Below, in pieces: positions 35,379-47,543 of a stretch of 64,000 bases of DNA (positions within the stretch are counted from its first letter, which is position 1; each line of letters begins with the position of its first letter). Source of the DNA: Phlegmacium glaucopus (taxonomy: Eukaryota; Basidiomycota; Agaricomycetes; Agaricales; Cortinariaceae); NCBI GenBank assembly GCA_015039465.1, contig MU130533.1, positions 372,001 through 436,000 on the forward strand, in the 5' to 3' direction. The notes under the pieces are model-generated. The model saw only the letters and a program-made list of their open reading frames with translations. It was not told the origin of the DNA and searched no databases. The position numbers were made by a program, and so were the translations under genes.

Positions 35379-37429
35379 ATGTCCGATGATGAACTCAAAA
35401 TCGTGGTTACAACAGCCTTTAAATGTCTCCTCTCCTCACACAAGCTCAAGACCCCAATCGCATCCATAGACCTGCTCACCTCGGTCATGACTACCAAAAT
35501 GCCTTCAGGACTCCTACCCAACGGTATCCCTACACCCCGATTTCGGTTAACTGATTTGAGTAGGTTTGAAAAGATCGTGGAAGACCTGACGCAGACGTGG
35601 ACAGAAGGAAAAGTCGTGGTTTCGCGTGATGATGGTAGTAAGAAGATGATAATTTGGGAAGTGGGATTGCAGCAGCAGAATGGATTGGGGGGTAATAAGC
35701 CGTTGATGGGCACGGGGTCATTTTCTTCTGTTGGCAGCAGCGTTGGCGGTGATGCTTCTGGGTCTGGGTCTAGGAAGAGGAAGAGAGTGGTTGATGAGGA
35801 TGCAGATTCGGCTGCTGGTGATGAAGAAACTTATTTAGATGAAGACGAGGATAATGCGGGAAACAATCACAGTTCCTTTGCGAATTTGAGTAAGGAGATG
35901 AGGGAAGTGTATACGATTCTGCAGAAAAGCACGGCGAAGGGACGATTGCTTGCTGAACAGGTATTTATCATGTTACTATTGGAGTACACTCGATTTACGC
36001 ATCTCCTTGTCATTAGTTCCGTTCTCCTGAAGAACATTTTGAACCCATCTGCAATCATATAACTAAAGATGAATGTGCTAAAGCACGACGAGCTGCTTTG
36101 CCATCTTCATCTGATTCTCCTCCTATTCCATCCGACAACCTTAAAAGCATATGCGACCGCGTCCACTTCCGACCTCTCATCCGTGCACACACAGACGTTA
36201 CTCTCGGGCACTGCTCCTACCTGAATACATGTTATTCCGAGCCAACCTACGCTCAATCACCATCTATGTCGAGCTTCACTGGTTCTTCACATAGCCATGT
36301 AATGGTACCTCCAAATACACGCGGTCCTATGTCCTTGCCCTCAGGATTGGGCGCGGGTGGGAGAGGCAAAGAGAAAGCCCCATGTCGGTATTTGCATTTT
36401 GAGGTCGATTGGGATGGAGGAGATTGGGAATGGAAGGAGGGGAGGTCGAGGAAGAAGATACATAAGTTGGATCTTGGGCTAGGACCAGCCGGGAAAGAAG
36501 CGCGTGTGGTGGGTTTGCTAGTTTATCTTGGGCGTGTGGTGCTGATGGGCTTTTAACTTAAAGCTTCCTCCTCAATGGATCAATTGTGATTTACGTTCTT
36601 TTGATTATTCAGTATTAGGCAAGTTCCATGTTATTATGGCCGATCCACCTTGGGATATTCACATGAGTGTAAGTGTGGTTTCTGAACCTACGTTGAAATT
36701 GAAATAAACTGGATGATTGGACAGCTACCGTACGGAACCATGACTGACGATGAAATGCGAGCAATGCCTATACCAGCTCTTCAAGACGAAGGATTCCTTT
36801 TCCTTTGGGTCACCGGACGCGCCATGGAAGTCGGCCGTGAATGTCTACGTTTCTGGGGATACACCCGAGTCGACGAAGTGGTCTGGGTAAAGACCAACCA
36901 ACTCCAACGGGTCATCCGCACAGGACGCACGGGGCACTGGCTGAACCATACCAAGGAGCACATGCTTGTTGGTGTTAAGACCGTGACTGATGCTAATGGA
37001 GCTTTGAAGTTCCCTTCGTGGGCGAACCGGGGGTTGGATACGGATGTGATTGTATCGGAGGTGAGAGAAACGAGTAGGAAGCCGGATGAGGTGTATGGAT
37101 TGATTGAAAGGATGTGTCCTGGTGGAAGGAAGGTGGAGATTTTTGGGAGGAAGCATAATACTAGGCCAGGGTAGGTTTTGAAAGCAAGTTTTTTTTCGGT
37201 AGTCGTTAGCTCACCATTCGTTATAGGTGGTTGACGCTGGGTAATCAGTTGGTACGAGATCAGATATATGAGGAAGATCTGGCAATGCGGATAAAAGCCA
37301 AGTCGGTGATTTCTTTTTTTTTCTTATCATTGACGCAGATTTGTTATTTTTTTATGCTGCAGATATCCAGAACGGCACATCAACACGCCTAACACTCCAA
37401 GGTCATCTGGCTTGCCACAAATGCCGTAG
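35379..37429 (+). CDS. IME4: METTL3/Ime4-type mRNA N6-adenosine methyltransferase
   Basis: Catalytic subunit of the m6A writer, using S-adenosylmethionine in the nucleus. The MT-A70 domain reads [33 protein letters not shown], with the catalytic DPPW, then [59 protein letters not shown] and [17 protein letters not shown]. Upstream are [20 protein letters not shown] and CRYLHFEVD, matching the METTL3 zinc-finger region, and [10 protein letters not shown]. The N-terminal half includes a winged-helix-like stretch ([17 protein letters not shown]). At least five introns. It ends [22 protein letters not shown] at 35379 is a conservative start; the frame stays open upstream to 35253, so a longer protein is possible. 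Confidence 0.88.
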
Positions 37430-37572
37430 TCATCGTTTATTGGATTCATTGCTGTGGACTTGTATTCGGTATCCAATGTGTTATTGTTATTAAATATATC
37501 CCGCAAAACATACATGTACTAATATTTCCACAAATGTCACATTAAATTAGGAGGGTATCAATGAGGATAGTA

Positions 37573-38949
37573 CTATCGATCCAGTTCCCGAATGAGGATG
37601 TCGTCGACTCTCTTAACGTTGTCCAAATACACTGTTTGACAAAAAATCAGAAGGTGGACGGAGAGAAGGAAGAAAAACCATACCATGATGACCAGCATTA
37701 TCGACGATATGCACCCTACCGTTACGATTCCCCGCCTTTTTCAGTGCCTCGACACTCTGTTCTCCACCATTCTTGTCCATCCAGTCATGAGCTCCATAAA
37801 CAAAAGTGACGTGCATATCTTTCCTGAGATTTGCGATTCGGTCTACGAGAGGCATGCGTGCATGGGTACTTGGCTCCAGGATATGAGTGATACAATATTC
37901 GCCTGAACCTTTGGCAAGGGTGATGTTCATAATGTAGTCGTGCATATCACGTCTTTCCTCGGGCGTAAGATTGGAAAATCGACGAGATGAGTACTAGAAG
38001 GGAGTCAATAACTTGCTACAAGATGAAAAAAGATAAGGGAAGTGCGTACTTTACCAATAAGCATGGGACTCCAGAAGAATGTAGAACGGACGACTTGGAA
38101 AGGACTCCAACCTTCTTCCCAGAGATAGGTGAAGAGTCGACGAATATTGCTCTCCCGTGGTTTGATCTTTTTTCGTTGCTGACGGATAGAATCAAGCTTG
38201 ATTGTTGTGGCTCTTTCGAGGGAGGATACTTCTCTTGGTCGGGTGGGACGCGATTCCGGCGTGGACTCTGGCTGACTATTGACTTTATCTGGGAGCTCTA
38301 TAGAAAGTTGATCGTAGATGGGCGCACGAGGAACGCCAGCTGGTGAGAGTAAGATGAGCTTGGTAACGCGATCTGGGTATCTTAGCGCATATGCGACACT
38401 GAAATAAGCGCCGAGGGAGTGGCCTATGAGAGTCATTTGCGATAAGCCCATTTTCTTTCTCCATTCTTCTAGAGAATCAATGAAGAAGGATTCGGCTTCA
38501 GTGACTCTTGCATAGACGTCTTCTCGTTTAGCTTTGACTTGGAAAGGGACGCGGGCGGAACGACCCATACCAAGCCAATCGATAGCGTATACGGATGATC
38601 CACATTTTTCAACCCATTTAGCGAGAGAGGGAAAGTTATGGAAGAAAAAAGCCAGGCCTGCGCCGTAGCCATGCAAAAGAACTGCTGGAGACGGTGGCGG
38701 TGATGATGGAGTGGCAGTGGCTGTGATCGAGAGAGTGTTGAGGTAACGTTTTGGCGTATCTAGCTGTACGAGAGAGGAGCGTGCAATGACAGGACCATCG
38801 ATACTGGATTCGGCGTCTAAGAAGGGTAAAGTACGGCGGAGGAGGCGCTGCTCGCTGATTGCGCCTTGTTTTTGACCGGCTTGCCACCAACTACGAATGG
38901 ATTGAGTAAAAGCTGCTGGGATTTCTTTAGAAGGGGGTATTGAGTCCAT
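37573..38949 (-). CDS. Alpha/beta-hydrolase, ABHD4/5-Cld1 type
   Basis: Lipid hydrolase or acyltransferase family containing yeast Cld1 (mitochondrial cardiolipin deacylase) and Ict1, and animal ABHD4/5. Visible are the oxyanion text LLHGYGAGLAFFF, AIDWLGMGRSAR, the nucleophile elbow GHSLGAY, KLILLSPAGVP, the acid region VYGAHDWMD and the catalytic His in the NAGHH end followed, after an intron, by VYLDN. All triad residues are present; the serine is not replaced, unlike mammalian ABHD5. The protein ends VDDILIRELDR. A longer frame to 39072 adds 41 residues but would abut the divergent cwc21 start; 38949 (MDSIPPSKE) is preferred. Which of the yeast members it matches cannot be told. Confidence 0.85.
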
Positions 38950-39074
38950 TACTGTTCTACGAATTACAAGGGAAGCCAGGATGAGGTTGCAAGGACATTG
39001 ACGCTGAGCGCCGAGTTGATATTGCCGCCTGGCTTGCGTATATTTCCCACAGTAACTTCCAACAACAAACATCC

Positions 39075-40560
39075 ATGTACAACGGAATTGGTCTCACGAC
39101 TCCTCGTGGAAGGTCTTGTATTTCTCTCAGATATACTCTTAAATCAATACTAATATCACTCTAGTGGTACAAGCGGTTACGTTGTTCGAAACCTCTCCAC
39201 ACTCCGATCCCATGACAAAAACGACAGGTCTTCCAGCTGGGATGCTGCCCTTCCAAAACACAGAGAACCAGATCAGGCTATCCTTGAACACGAGAAAAAA
39301 CGCAAGGTTGAAATAAAATGTCTCCAACTTCAACTAGATCTCGAGGACAAAGAGTAATAATATCCTTCCGTCATCCTTTTTCTTTTCGCGACTTCTAATC
39401 CGTATATCCTTAGAGTTGACGAAGCAGACATCGAAAAACAAGTAGATGAATTACGTCAGAAATTACTGGCAAACCTTGCCTCAACTACCGGTCCACAGTC
39501 ACTCAAGCCAACAGATACACATGGCATGGCTGCTGCCAAAAAAATCGAAGTTGCAAGAATGGCCCGTGCTCTCGGCACACGTCCAGATTATCAGGAAGGC
39601 GACGCCTTTGATCGTGAAAAACAGGAGCTCAACAAACTTAAACGCATTGCTGAACGTGAAGATAGGGAGAAGAGACGTGCCGAAGATAAAGCTAGGATGG
39701 CGGAGCAAAAAGCAAAGTGGGAGTCAGAGAGGAAAGAAAGGGATATGCTTAGGAAAAAGGAAGACGAAGATAGGATAAATGCGAGAAAAGAAGCCATGCC
39801 TCCTCCTGCAGCGCCTACAGGTCCTAGGGGAGAGTATCGAGACCGCGATAGGCCCAGAGAGGATGAGTATCGTTCTCGTCGCCCTCCTCGTGACTCTTAC
39901 CCAAGAGGTCCTCCCCCTCCATCCAGAGACCGTAATATGCCACCTCCCTCGCCTCCAAGGGCTGCACCCATGTCCAGACCAAAGAGAGATCGTGCTTCTC
40001 TGTCTCCGTCTCCACCCGCACGTACCCGTAGGCGTTTGGACTCTCGTTCTCCATCGAGATCCTTAAGCAGGTCCCGTTCACCTCGTTCACGTTCACGTTC
40101 ACCAATCAGAGGAGTATCCAGACGTTCTCCTTCACCTGTGAGGCGTGTTGCGCCTGCTGCTCGAAGAGGCCGTCACCCTGATTCACGATCACCTTCCATC
40201 TCCCGTTCTCGTTCTGGCTCACGTTCTAGATCGAGATCTCCGCCTAGAAGGTCACGGTACCGTTCCAACACTCCTCCTCCTCCTTCACGTAATGAGCGTA
40301 GCCCTCCTTACTTGCCTACTCCCGCCGGGCCTACACGGGAAGCGGGTATGCGACAACGAGGATCTTATAGGCATCGGTTTTCACCATTACCGCCTTCTGC
40401 ACCCGCGGGTGCAAGAAAAAGGGATAGTTCGCCTCTCCCTGTAAGGAGGGGGAGGTCCAGATCCAGGTCTGTAGAGACAGGATCTTCCATGTCGGTCAGT
40501 ACGAGAAGTGGAAGTGGAAGCAGGCATGAAAACCGTGGCAAAGGCAGGGACAGAGATTAA
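39075..40560 (+). CDS. cwc21: Pre-mRNA splicing factor Cwc21/SRRM2 family
   Basis: Spliceosome protein near the 5' splice site and Prp8/Snu114. The N-terminus MYNGIGLTTPRG, then after an intron SGTSGYVVRN, is the hallmark of Cwc21/SRRM2. The cwf21 domain follows (KKRKVEIKCLQLQLDLED..., KQVDELRQKLL). After it come an Ala/Lys/Glu helix (AAAKKIEVARMARALGT, EREDREKRRAEDKARM) and a long SR- and PR-rich tail (about 230 residues) with RSRSRS, PSPPAR and RRSPSP runs. The long RS tail makes it closer to SRRM2 than to the short yeast Cwc21. Two introns near the 5' end. Head to head with the hydrolase, 125 bp apart. Confidence 0.92.
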
Positions 40561-40665
40561 ACGTTATTTTTTAGTACAATTGTAGCGTAATTTTCCGATC
40601 ATTCCCGAAGGTTTAAATAAATAAAAGCTCGCAGACAAAGTCTGCTTTCTTCTCTGAACCACAAC

Positions 40666-42252
40666 ATGAAACGCTTTGCTCGTATACAACAACCACTGAA
40701 AAGATACTTCACCACTCAAGAAATACTTAACCGTGGTCGGCAATATCTACTCCCGGTTTACGCTCGTCCTGACTTTGTGTTGTCCCATGGCAAGGGCGCA
40801 TGGGTCTGGGATGTAGATGGTAGAAAATATTTGGATTTCACAGCGGGTATTGCTGTCAATGCACTCGGACATGCGGATGAGGGTGTTTTGAAGGCAAGTA
40901 TTTATTCATTTATTTATTTTGGTGGTGGTTGGATGCCATTCATTCATTGTCAAAACGAACCATATTTTTAGTACTTTCTCCCCGTGGAAAAAGAAAATAG
41001 ATCATTGAAAATATCTCCTACAGGTCCTGACCGAGCAGGCAGGTAAACTGTTACACACGAGCAATGTATACCACAACGAATGGGCCGGAAAACTTGCCGA
41101 ACTCCTGGTGACATTGACCCAAACTGAAGGTGGTCTTGGGTATACCGTGGCAGGCAACCAAAACCTTAAAGGTACAGAAGAAAACGCCAAAGTGTTTTTT
41201 TCCAATTCAGGAACGGAAGCCAACGAGGGTGCATTGAAGATTGCACGCAAGGTGGGGAAAGATCGATGGGCTGCATCTGTACCTAATCGGACCTGGGACG
41301 ATGCGTCATGCACTAAAACGCGAATAGTGTGCTTTGAGAGCTCGTTTCATGGGAGAAGTATGGGTGCACTGAGTGTGACCAGTAATCCGAAATATCAGAA
41401 ACCATTTACCCCTTTGATTCCTGGGGTTGATGTGGGCAAGTTGAATGATTTAGAAGGCTTGGAGAATTTGGTGGGTGAGGATACGTGTGCAGTTATCGTT
41501 GAGCCTGTTCAAGGGGAGGGAGGGATACATGATGCTAGTGAAGAGTGGTTGAGGGCGTTGAGGAAGAGGTGTGATGAAGTCGGGGCTGTTTTGATCTTTG
41601 ATGAGATACAGGTGGGCTGCTTGTTTCATAATATGTGATGACCCACAGGTTGATTAGATCCCCAGTGTGGGCTGTACAGAACAGGGACGCTATGGGCGCA
41701 TTCTCAGTTGCCTGCGGACTGTCATCCTGACATTATAACAATGGCAAAACCCCTGGCGAATGGATATCCTATCGGAGCGGTATTACTTAGAGATAGTGTT
41801 GCGGCAACGATGACAGCAGGTAGATGATCTTTTTAGACGTATACATTCGTTGCTAAATAAACTCATTTACAGGTACACATGGAACGACATTTGGGGGGTC
41901 GCCTCTAGCTTGTGCAATAGGACATCATGTGTTAACACGGTTATCGTCACCGGTATTTCGTAAGAACACGGGGGATGTGAGTGGGTACCTCGGGGAGCGG
42001 CTCTCGAAATTGCCTAAACGGTACCCGAGTATCCTTCAGGAGGATATTCGTGGCCGTGGGTTTATCCGGGGTCTTGGGTTTCAAGACACTAGTCATCCTG
42101 GGAAGATTGTTGAACTTGCGAGGGAGCGAGGTGTGTTTGTATTGACTGCTGGGAAGGATGCTGTGAGACTTGTGCCAAGTTTAAATATTGGCAAGGAGGA
42201 GGTTGATTTAGCTGTGAACGTTTTGGACAGTTGCTTACACAAGATCACATGA
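40666..42252 (+). CDS. ARG8: Acetylornithine aminotransferase (arginine synthesis)
   Basis: PLP enzyme of the mitochondrial ornithine/arginine pathway. A presequence ([18 protein letters not shown]) leads to [42 protein letters not shown]. Then [31 protein letters not shown] (PLP phosphate region), [26 protein letters not shown], and LIFDEIQ (Asp contacting the ring). After an intron: [28 protein letters not shown] with the PLP lysine, [13 protein letters not shown] and [10 protein letters not shown]. It ends CLHKIT. The text fits acetylornithine rather than ornithine-delta aminotransferase. An AT-rich run (aaataaataaaagc) about 45 bp upstream may act as TATA. Lies directly before ALA synthase, same strand, 83 bp between genes. 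Confidence 0.9.
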
Positions 42253-42335
42253 TTTTCAATAGACGAGCTGTGATTGGTCAACGATAACTTACCTCAAATA
42301 CCCGAAATTTCCAAGAGTTTCTTTGGTTAACCACC

Positions 42336-44694
42336 ATGGACAAGATTGCTCGCTTCAAAAACGCTTGCCCTTTCTTAGGCAGAACTAAGACTTCAACCCT
42401 GCGCTCTTTGTCTAGCGCTTCATCTCCTCGTTTCTCTTCACTCTCAGCGCTCACCGAACGCGCAACCAAATGCCCCGTCATGGGCCCTGCCCTCAACGTC
42501 CGATCCAAAGAGATCGTCGCCGGTTACGCTAGCATCGCAGCAAATGCAGATGTTGACAAGATGCACAAGGAAAAGGGCATATTCCCTCCTCCAGGTGCTA
42601 CCGCTGAAATGTGTCCCCACGCTTCTGCGGCCAGAGCCGCCAGTCGTATGGCAGAGGACCTTGCAGCTGCTGCTAATAAGAAGAAGAACGCAGATGCCAC
42701 TGCTAAGGAGGCTGCCGCTGCTGGTTGCCCTTTCTATCTCAAGGCCGTTGCAGAGGCTGCGGCCGCTACCAGGCCGACAGTTGCCTCTTTCGCTCCGAAA
42801 CCTGCTCCGGCCCCAGCCCCGAAGTCCAAGGAACACGTCGGTTTCAATTATGAAGGATTTTATGTCAATGAACTTGATAAGAAACATCAAGACAAGTCCT
42901 ATCGCTACTTCAACAACATTAATCGGCTTGCTGCAAAGTTCCCCGTTGCGCACACTGGCAATGTCAAGGAAGAGGTCCAAGTCTGGTGCGCCAACGACTA
43001 TCTCGGTATGGGCAATAACCCGGTTGTCCTTGAGACTATGCAGTGTGTACCTTTTACTTTCAACTCTTTCTTCCTCCGTTGCTTACCTTCGGTTATTTCA
43101 AGCCGTACTCTCGACAAATATGGTCATGGCGCTGGCGGTACCCGTAATATAGCTGGCAACGGTGCCATGCATCTTTCTCTCGAACAAGAACTCGCAAATC
43201 TTCACAGAAAACCCGCAGCGCTCGTCTTTTCTTCCTGCTACGTCGCCAACGACGCTACTCTCTCTACTCTCGGTGCAAAACTTCCCGGCTGTATCTTTTT
43301 CTCTGACACTATGAACCACGCTTCCATGATCCAAGGCATGCGTCACTCTGGTGCTAAACGTGTTCTCTTTAAACATAACGATCTCGAGGATTTGGAAGCC
43401 AAACTCAAGCAGTACCCTAAGGACACACCCAAGGTCATCGCTTTCGAAAGTGTATACTCTATGTGCGGTAGTATCGGCCCTATCAAGGAAATTTGCGATC
43501 TGGCAGAACAGTATGGCGCTCTTACTTTCTTGGACGAGGTACCTTTCTGCGTTTTTGTGCCTGTTTTCAGACTGCTCACCTGACATGTACCTAGGTCCAT
43601 GCAGTTGGTTTATACGGACCCCGCGGAGCCGGTGTTGCTGAACACCTGGACTACGACGCTCACGTTGCGGCCGGTAACAGCCCTCATCCCATCAAAGGCT
43701 CTGTCATGGATCGTGTAGACATCATTACTGGTACGCATCTGTCGCAACTTCACATTGATATCCGACTTATCAACTCTTACCTCAGGTACACTCGGCAAGG
43801 CATACGGCGCTGTTGGAGGCTATATCGCAGGCTCGGATGATTTCGTTGACATGATCCGATCTTATGCTCCTGGTTTCATCTTCACTACGTCTCTTCCCCC
43901 CGCTACCATCGCAGGTGCACGTGCTAGTGTGGTCTATCAGAAGAACTATGTTGGCGATCGTCAATTGAAACAGGTCAATGTCCGTGAAGTCAAACGTCGT
44001 TTTGCTGAACTGGATGTTCCCGTCGTGTAAATACTCATTCAATACCTCAACTATATTCAAAACTAATTTCTCTTTTTTTTTTTTTCATAGACCCGGCCCT
44101 TCGCATATCGTTCCTGTCCTCGTTGGCGACGCCGCACTGGCTAAAGCTGCATCCGACAAGCTCCTCACTGAACATAACATCTATGTGCAATCTATCAACT
44201 ACCCTACCGTCGCCCGTGGAGAGGAACGACTCCGTATTACAGTTACCCCCCGTCACACCCTCGAACAAATGGACAAACTCGTACGTGCAGTAGACAAGAT
44301 CTTTACCGAACTCAACATCAACCGACTCGCTGATTGGAAACGTCTTGGTGGCCGTGCGGGGGTAGGGTTGACAAGCGGTACAGAAGAAGTTCATGTCGAC
44401 CCATTATGGACGGACACGCAGTTAGGTCTTTTGGACGGCACGACACCTAGATCGCTGAGAAATGGAGACAAAGCTGTAGTTGACTACGAGGCAGTGATGG
44501 CCGCTAGAGAGGTGTTTGAGATCCTTCTGGGACCAATCTCCGGGGAGTTACAGCCGGAAAGACCAGTTGTTATGGAGCAGCCCGCATCTGCGCATCGTCC
44601 TGCGCATCGTCCCATGCCAAAGATGAAGACCGGTGGTGTTCCACTCAATAAAAACATCCTGGTCCCTTCTTCGACTGTATCTGTCTCGGCTTAG
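42336..44694 (+). CDS. HEM1: 5-aminolevulinate synthase (heme synthesis)
   Basis: PLP enzyme condensing glycine and succinyl-CoA in mitochondria, the first step of heme synthesis. The N-terminus carries four Cys-Pro motifs (ACPFLG, KCPVMG, MCPHAS, GCPFYL), as in heme regulatory motifs. The catalytic core begins GFNYEGFYVNELDKKHQD, then WCANDYLGMGNNP, RTLDKYGHGAGGTRNIAGN, SCYVANDATLS, FSDTMNHASMIQGMRHS, FLDEVHAVGLYGPRGAG, GTLGKAYGAVGGY (PLP lysine) and SHIVPVLVGDA. Four short introns; the third splits G|TLGK. The C-terminal extension runs well past the core (NILVPSSTVSVSA). Family membership is certain. Fungal orthologs are activated by the ClpX of this window's left end. Confidence 0.96.
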
Positions 44695-45108
44695 ATGCTG
44701 CTTTTCATTTTTTAGTTGCTGGGCAATATAGTTTTGTCATGGCTGGATTAGTTTCTCAGAAGTGTTGTAATTGTAATTGGATTACATTTTGATTTGGAGA
44801 TCTGATATATTTTTTTGAATTTGGCGATGGAAAATTTGTTTAGAGCAAGTCAGATCTCATTCTTAGCATGGAAAGGGAGGGAAAAAAAATTACATTGAGT
44901 ATCAATTAGAATCACAATGAGATATACATGAGGTTATACCAATGGTCATATACAGTAAACCGTTACAAAGAGTGAAATTTTTTATAAAGATACATAGATC
45001 AGAAGGCTTGGGGAATGATAAAATGACGAACGGAAATAACTTGAAAACACTATTTAATCACAATTAAGCAGACGTACTCTTTTTTATTTTTAGGGGAGGG
45101 TGGGGTTT
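44695..45108. other. Convergent intergenic spacer
   Basis: About 410 bases between the convergent stops of ALA synthase and the membrane-protein gene. AT-rich with T-runs near 44700-44830 and an A-run near 44882; no coding support. It should contain both polyadenylation regions. Confidence 0.6.
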
Positions 45109-46801
45109 AGACAGATGTGATCTGAACCGTCTCCTGGTTTTGAGGTGGCCGGTTTTGATGACGGCGAGGCCTTGTACGACGGGTACGGCCAGGTGGGGGG
45201 ATGCGCCTTTCAACTGGCTGAGTAGATGACTCAGCATCCACTGATGAAGGGCCGGATTCGGAGGCAAGCTGGATATCTCAAATTAGCTGTTGAGATGGAA
45301 AAAAAATGGAAAAATGATACTGGGGCAACTATAATATTCTCTGCAGTAATTACTGCAGCATCTAGAGTGTTAAATATCTAGATAACGATGATGATCTTAG
45401 CATGCTGGAAAGAGAAGAGCAATAATGAACATATACATGTTCAGAGCTCTCAAGGTCTTCAAGTTGGTCCTCCTGTGTGAGGATGTCTTCACAGGGGAGT
45501 TGAGGAATGTCCTGACAATACATGAATGTCATGATCCTTCTTTGAAAGAATCGAAAGACATACCTGTTGACTCAAGGGTCCAGCCTCCACCTGGATAATC
45601 TCATCCTCCTCAACCTGATGGATCCCAGTGCAGGCGGGACCAGAAATCAGAGCACAGATGCTCGATAATATCCAGCAGAGGAGAGTACAGAGTAGGTAGT
45701 CCATTGCCAGCCTGAAGGGGAGACAGGACGAGGTGAAGACAGTGGGTATGAAGCTGCAGATGACTTTGTGTACAGGTTGGAATCGAGCCAAGACTGGTCC
45801 GAGAGGGCTACGCAAGGCAACCGAAGAGTGCTGCAGCTCCATCGGTCCAGGAAAATTGGAAGGCATAGAAGACGTATCGTCCGAGTCAACCAAGATGTCA
45901 TCAGAGCAATAGCGGTTGGAAGTAAAGGCGTTTTTGATGAAGAGAGCCATGACCGAGAGACCAAAGAGGCACTTCCAAAGAGTGTTCGCAACTACCTTCC
46001 TGCCTGCCTTGTCGGCGTGGACAGCTACTGGCGGTGGCGGTGGCGGTGGTGGCGGTGGTGGCGGCGGAGCGCCAATGCCCGCCCTGACTTGGAAACGTTT
46101 TTCTAATGTGGAGAGAAATTAGCTACTAGCTAGATGATGAATAGTTATATAACGACTTACTAGGTCTGGGCGGCTTGATGTCCGAAGTACATTCATCGTT
46201 ATTGGGCTGATTTGGATCGGGGGCTGACGAACGTTGTAAGGCGGTATCAGAGGGACATTAAGATGAGAGACTTACGTCCACGTCTAGTTCTTCCATGTGG
46301 TATGTTGTCCCTTCCACCCAGAGCTTGGCGTTGCTCGCGGTTATATGCCAAGGTCTCGGATAAAGAACGCGAGGGCGGTGGGGAGGAGGGACCATTAGAT
46401 TGAGAGTCGGTGTGAGTCCGAACAAGATAAGTGCCAGCAGTCACAAGAGTCAAGAAACAAGCGGCCATTCCAAACATGACGCCAGCTGTCATGGAAGGAG
46501 GTTGCAAGAGAGACATAGATGAAGGGACGAGTTTGGTAGTCCTAACGAAGGGGGTCACGATATCATGGTGTTGGTATCTTTTGGCGGGTTCGAGCAGGAC
46601 AGAACTCTTGGAGTAAGTAAGATCACTGATAGGCCCATTTAGAGAGGCGACGGGAGATTCAGAAGTGTCATAGATCAAGAGAGAATCTAAGGCAGATTTA
46701 AGAAGAACAGCGCCAGCAGCTAGCAAAATGTTGGTAGCGACGCCAGGAAATTGAACAGTGTCCAGACTCATTGAGCGAGATACAATTGGGTGTGAGAGCA
46801 T
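45109..46801 (-). CDS. Multi-pass membrane protein with Pro run, unknown
   Basis: Five or six exons joined in frame. Four hydrophobic segments are visible: NILLAAGAVLLKSAL, TAGVMFGMAACFLTLVTAGTYLV, TLWKCLFGLSVMALFI and MDYLLCTLLCWILSSICALISG. Between the second and third is an exon coding a run of about 12 prolines (GAPPPPPP..., plus-strand ggcggtggt run at 46022-46068) after KRFQVRAGI. Loops are Ser/Pro-rich (SPPPSRSLSE) and the C-terminus is basic (TRRTRPRRHQ), ending VQITSV. I do not recognise a family. A second Met (MSLDTVQF, 46771) is an alternative start. Spacing of the segments suggests two hairpins; location is unknown. No homologous motif supports a transporter or enzyme role. Confidence 0.65.
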
Positions 46802-47543
46802 GTTGGTTGGTGTGGTAAGAAGTCGAATCCAATATTTGTACTGAACGCGTTATTTGGCATAAGTTCTAGACATAAACAAGTCAACCTACTTTGATGACCA
46901 AATGTTGGACATATTCCTCTCTCTGGTCCTGGATCATCTCTCAAAGTCATTGCGCCGATTTGCTTTGGTGACCCAGAACATGAGAGGGACACAGTATCTC
47001 AGCTTACCTTTATGGAGTCACGGCTGTCCTAATATAGGACGAGCGTCGAGCAAATTTCGAGAGCCCATCTGCTTGGCATCCGCTGGTACTGGTATAGGGA
47101 CAACGGCTTGAAAACTCGGTTAGAAGGTCTTTCTCGGTGCCGCGAGTGTTCTGGACTATGCCTATGAGGTACCAGAACTTGCCGTTATAGTCTTCAATAA
47201 TCAGAACAGCCATGGACACTCTTTTTCTCTTTTTGGGACCCTAGGGGTTGATTCTACCACAAATATTACTTCACATTCCCTCCGGGGGTTTTAGCGCTGC
47301 AAGGAGTGGCTTGGACCCGCCGCTATAATTGGATATATCAATGGGTTTTATTTTTTTAATGCTATCCGATAATGATATCAATGATTTTATACTAGTTTGA
47401 ACAAAACAGACGCTACGACGGAGATCGACCCTTCGGAACTATCCTACATTCAAGTCCACTTGAGATATACGAACGGAATTTGTCTGGGATCAAGGTGAGT
47501 GAACACATTGCTGCTTTTTTCGAAAGCCTTACCGATATTTTAT
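46802..47543. other. Interval without a supported gene
   Basis: About 740 bases upstream of the membrane-protein gene and downstream of the SDR. A minus-strand ORF at 47010-47213 (starts MAVLIIEDYNGKFWYLIG) is the only stretch of interest, with a peptide that reads like protein but has no known motif. A purine/T-rich low-complexity piece lies near 47340. Confidence 0.45.
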
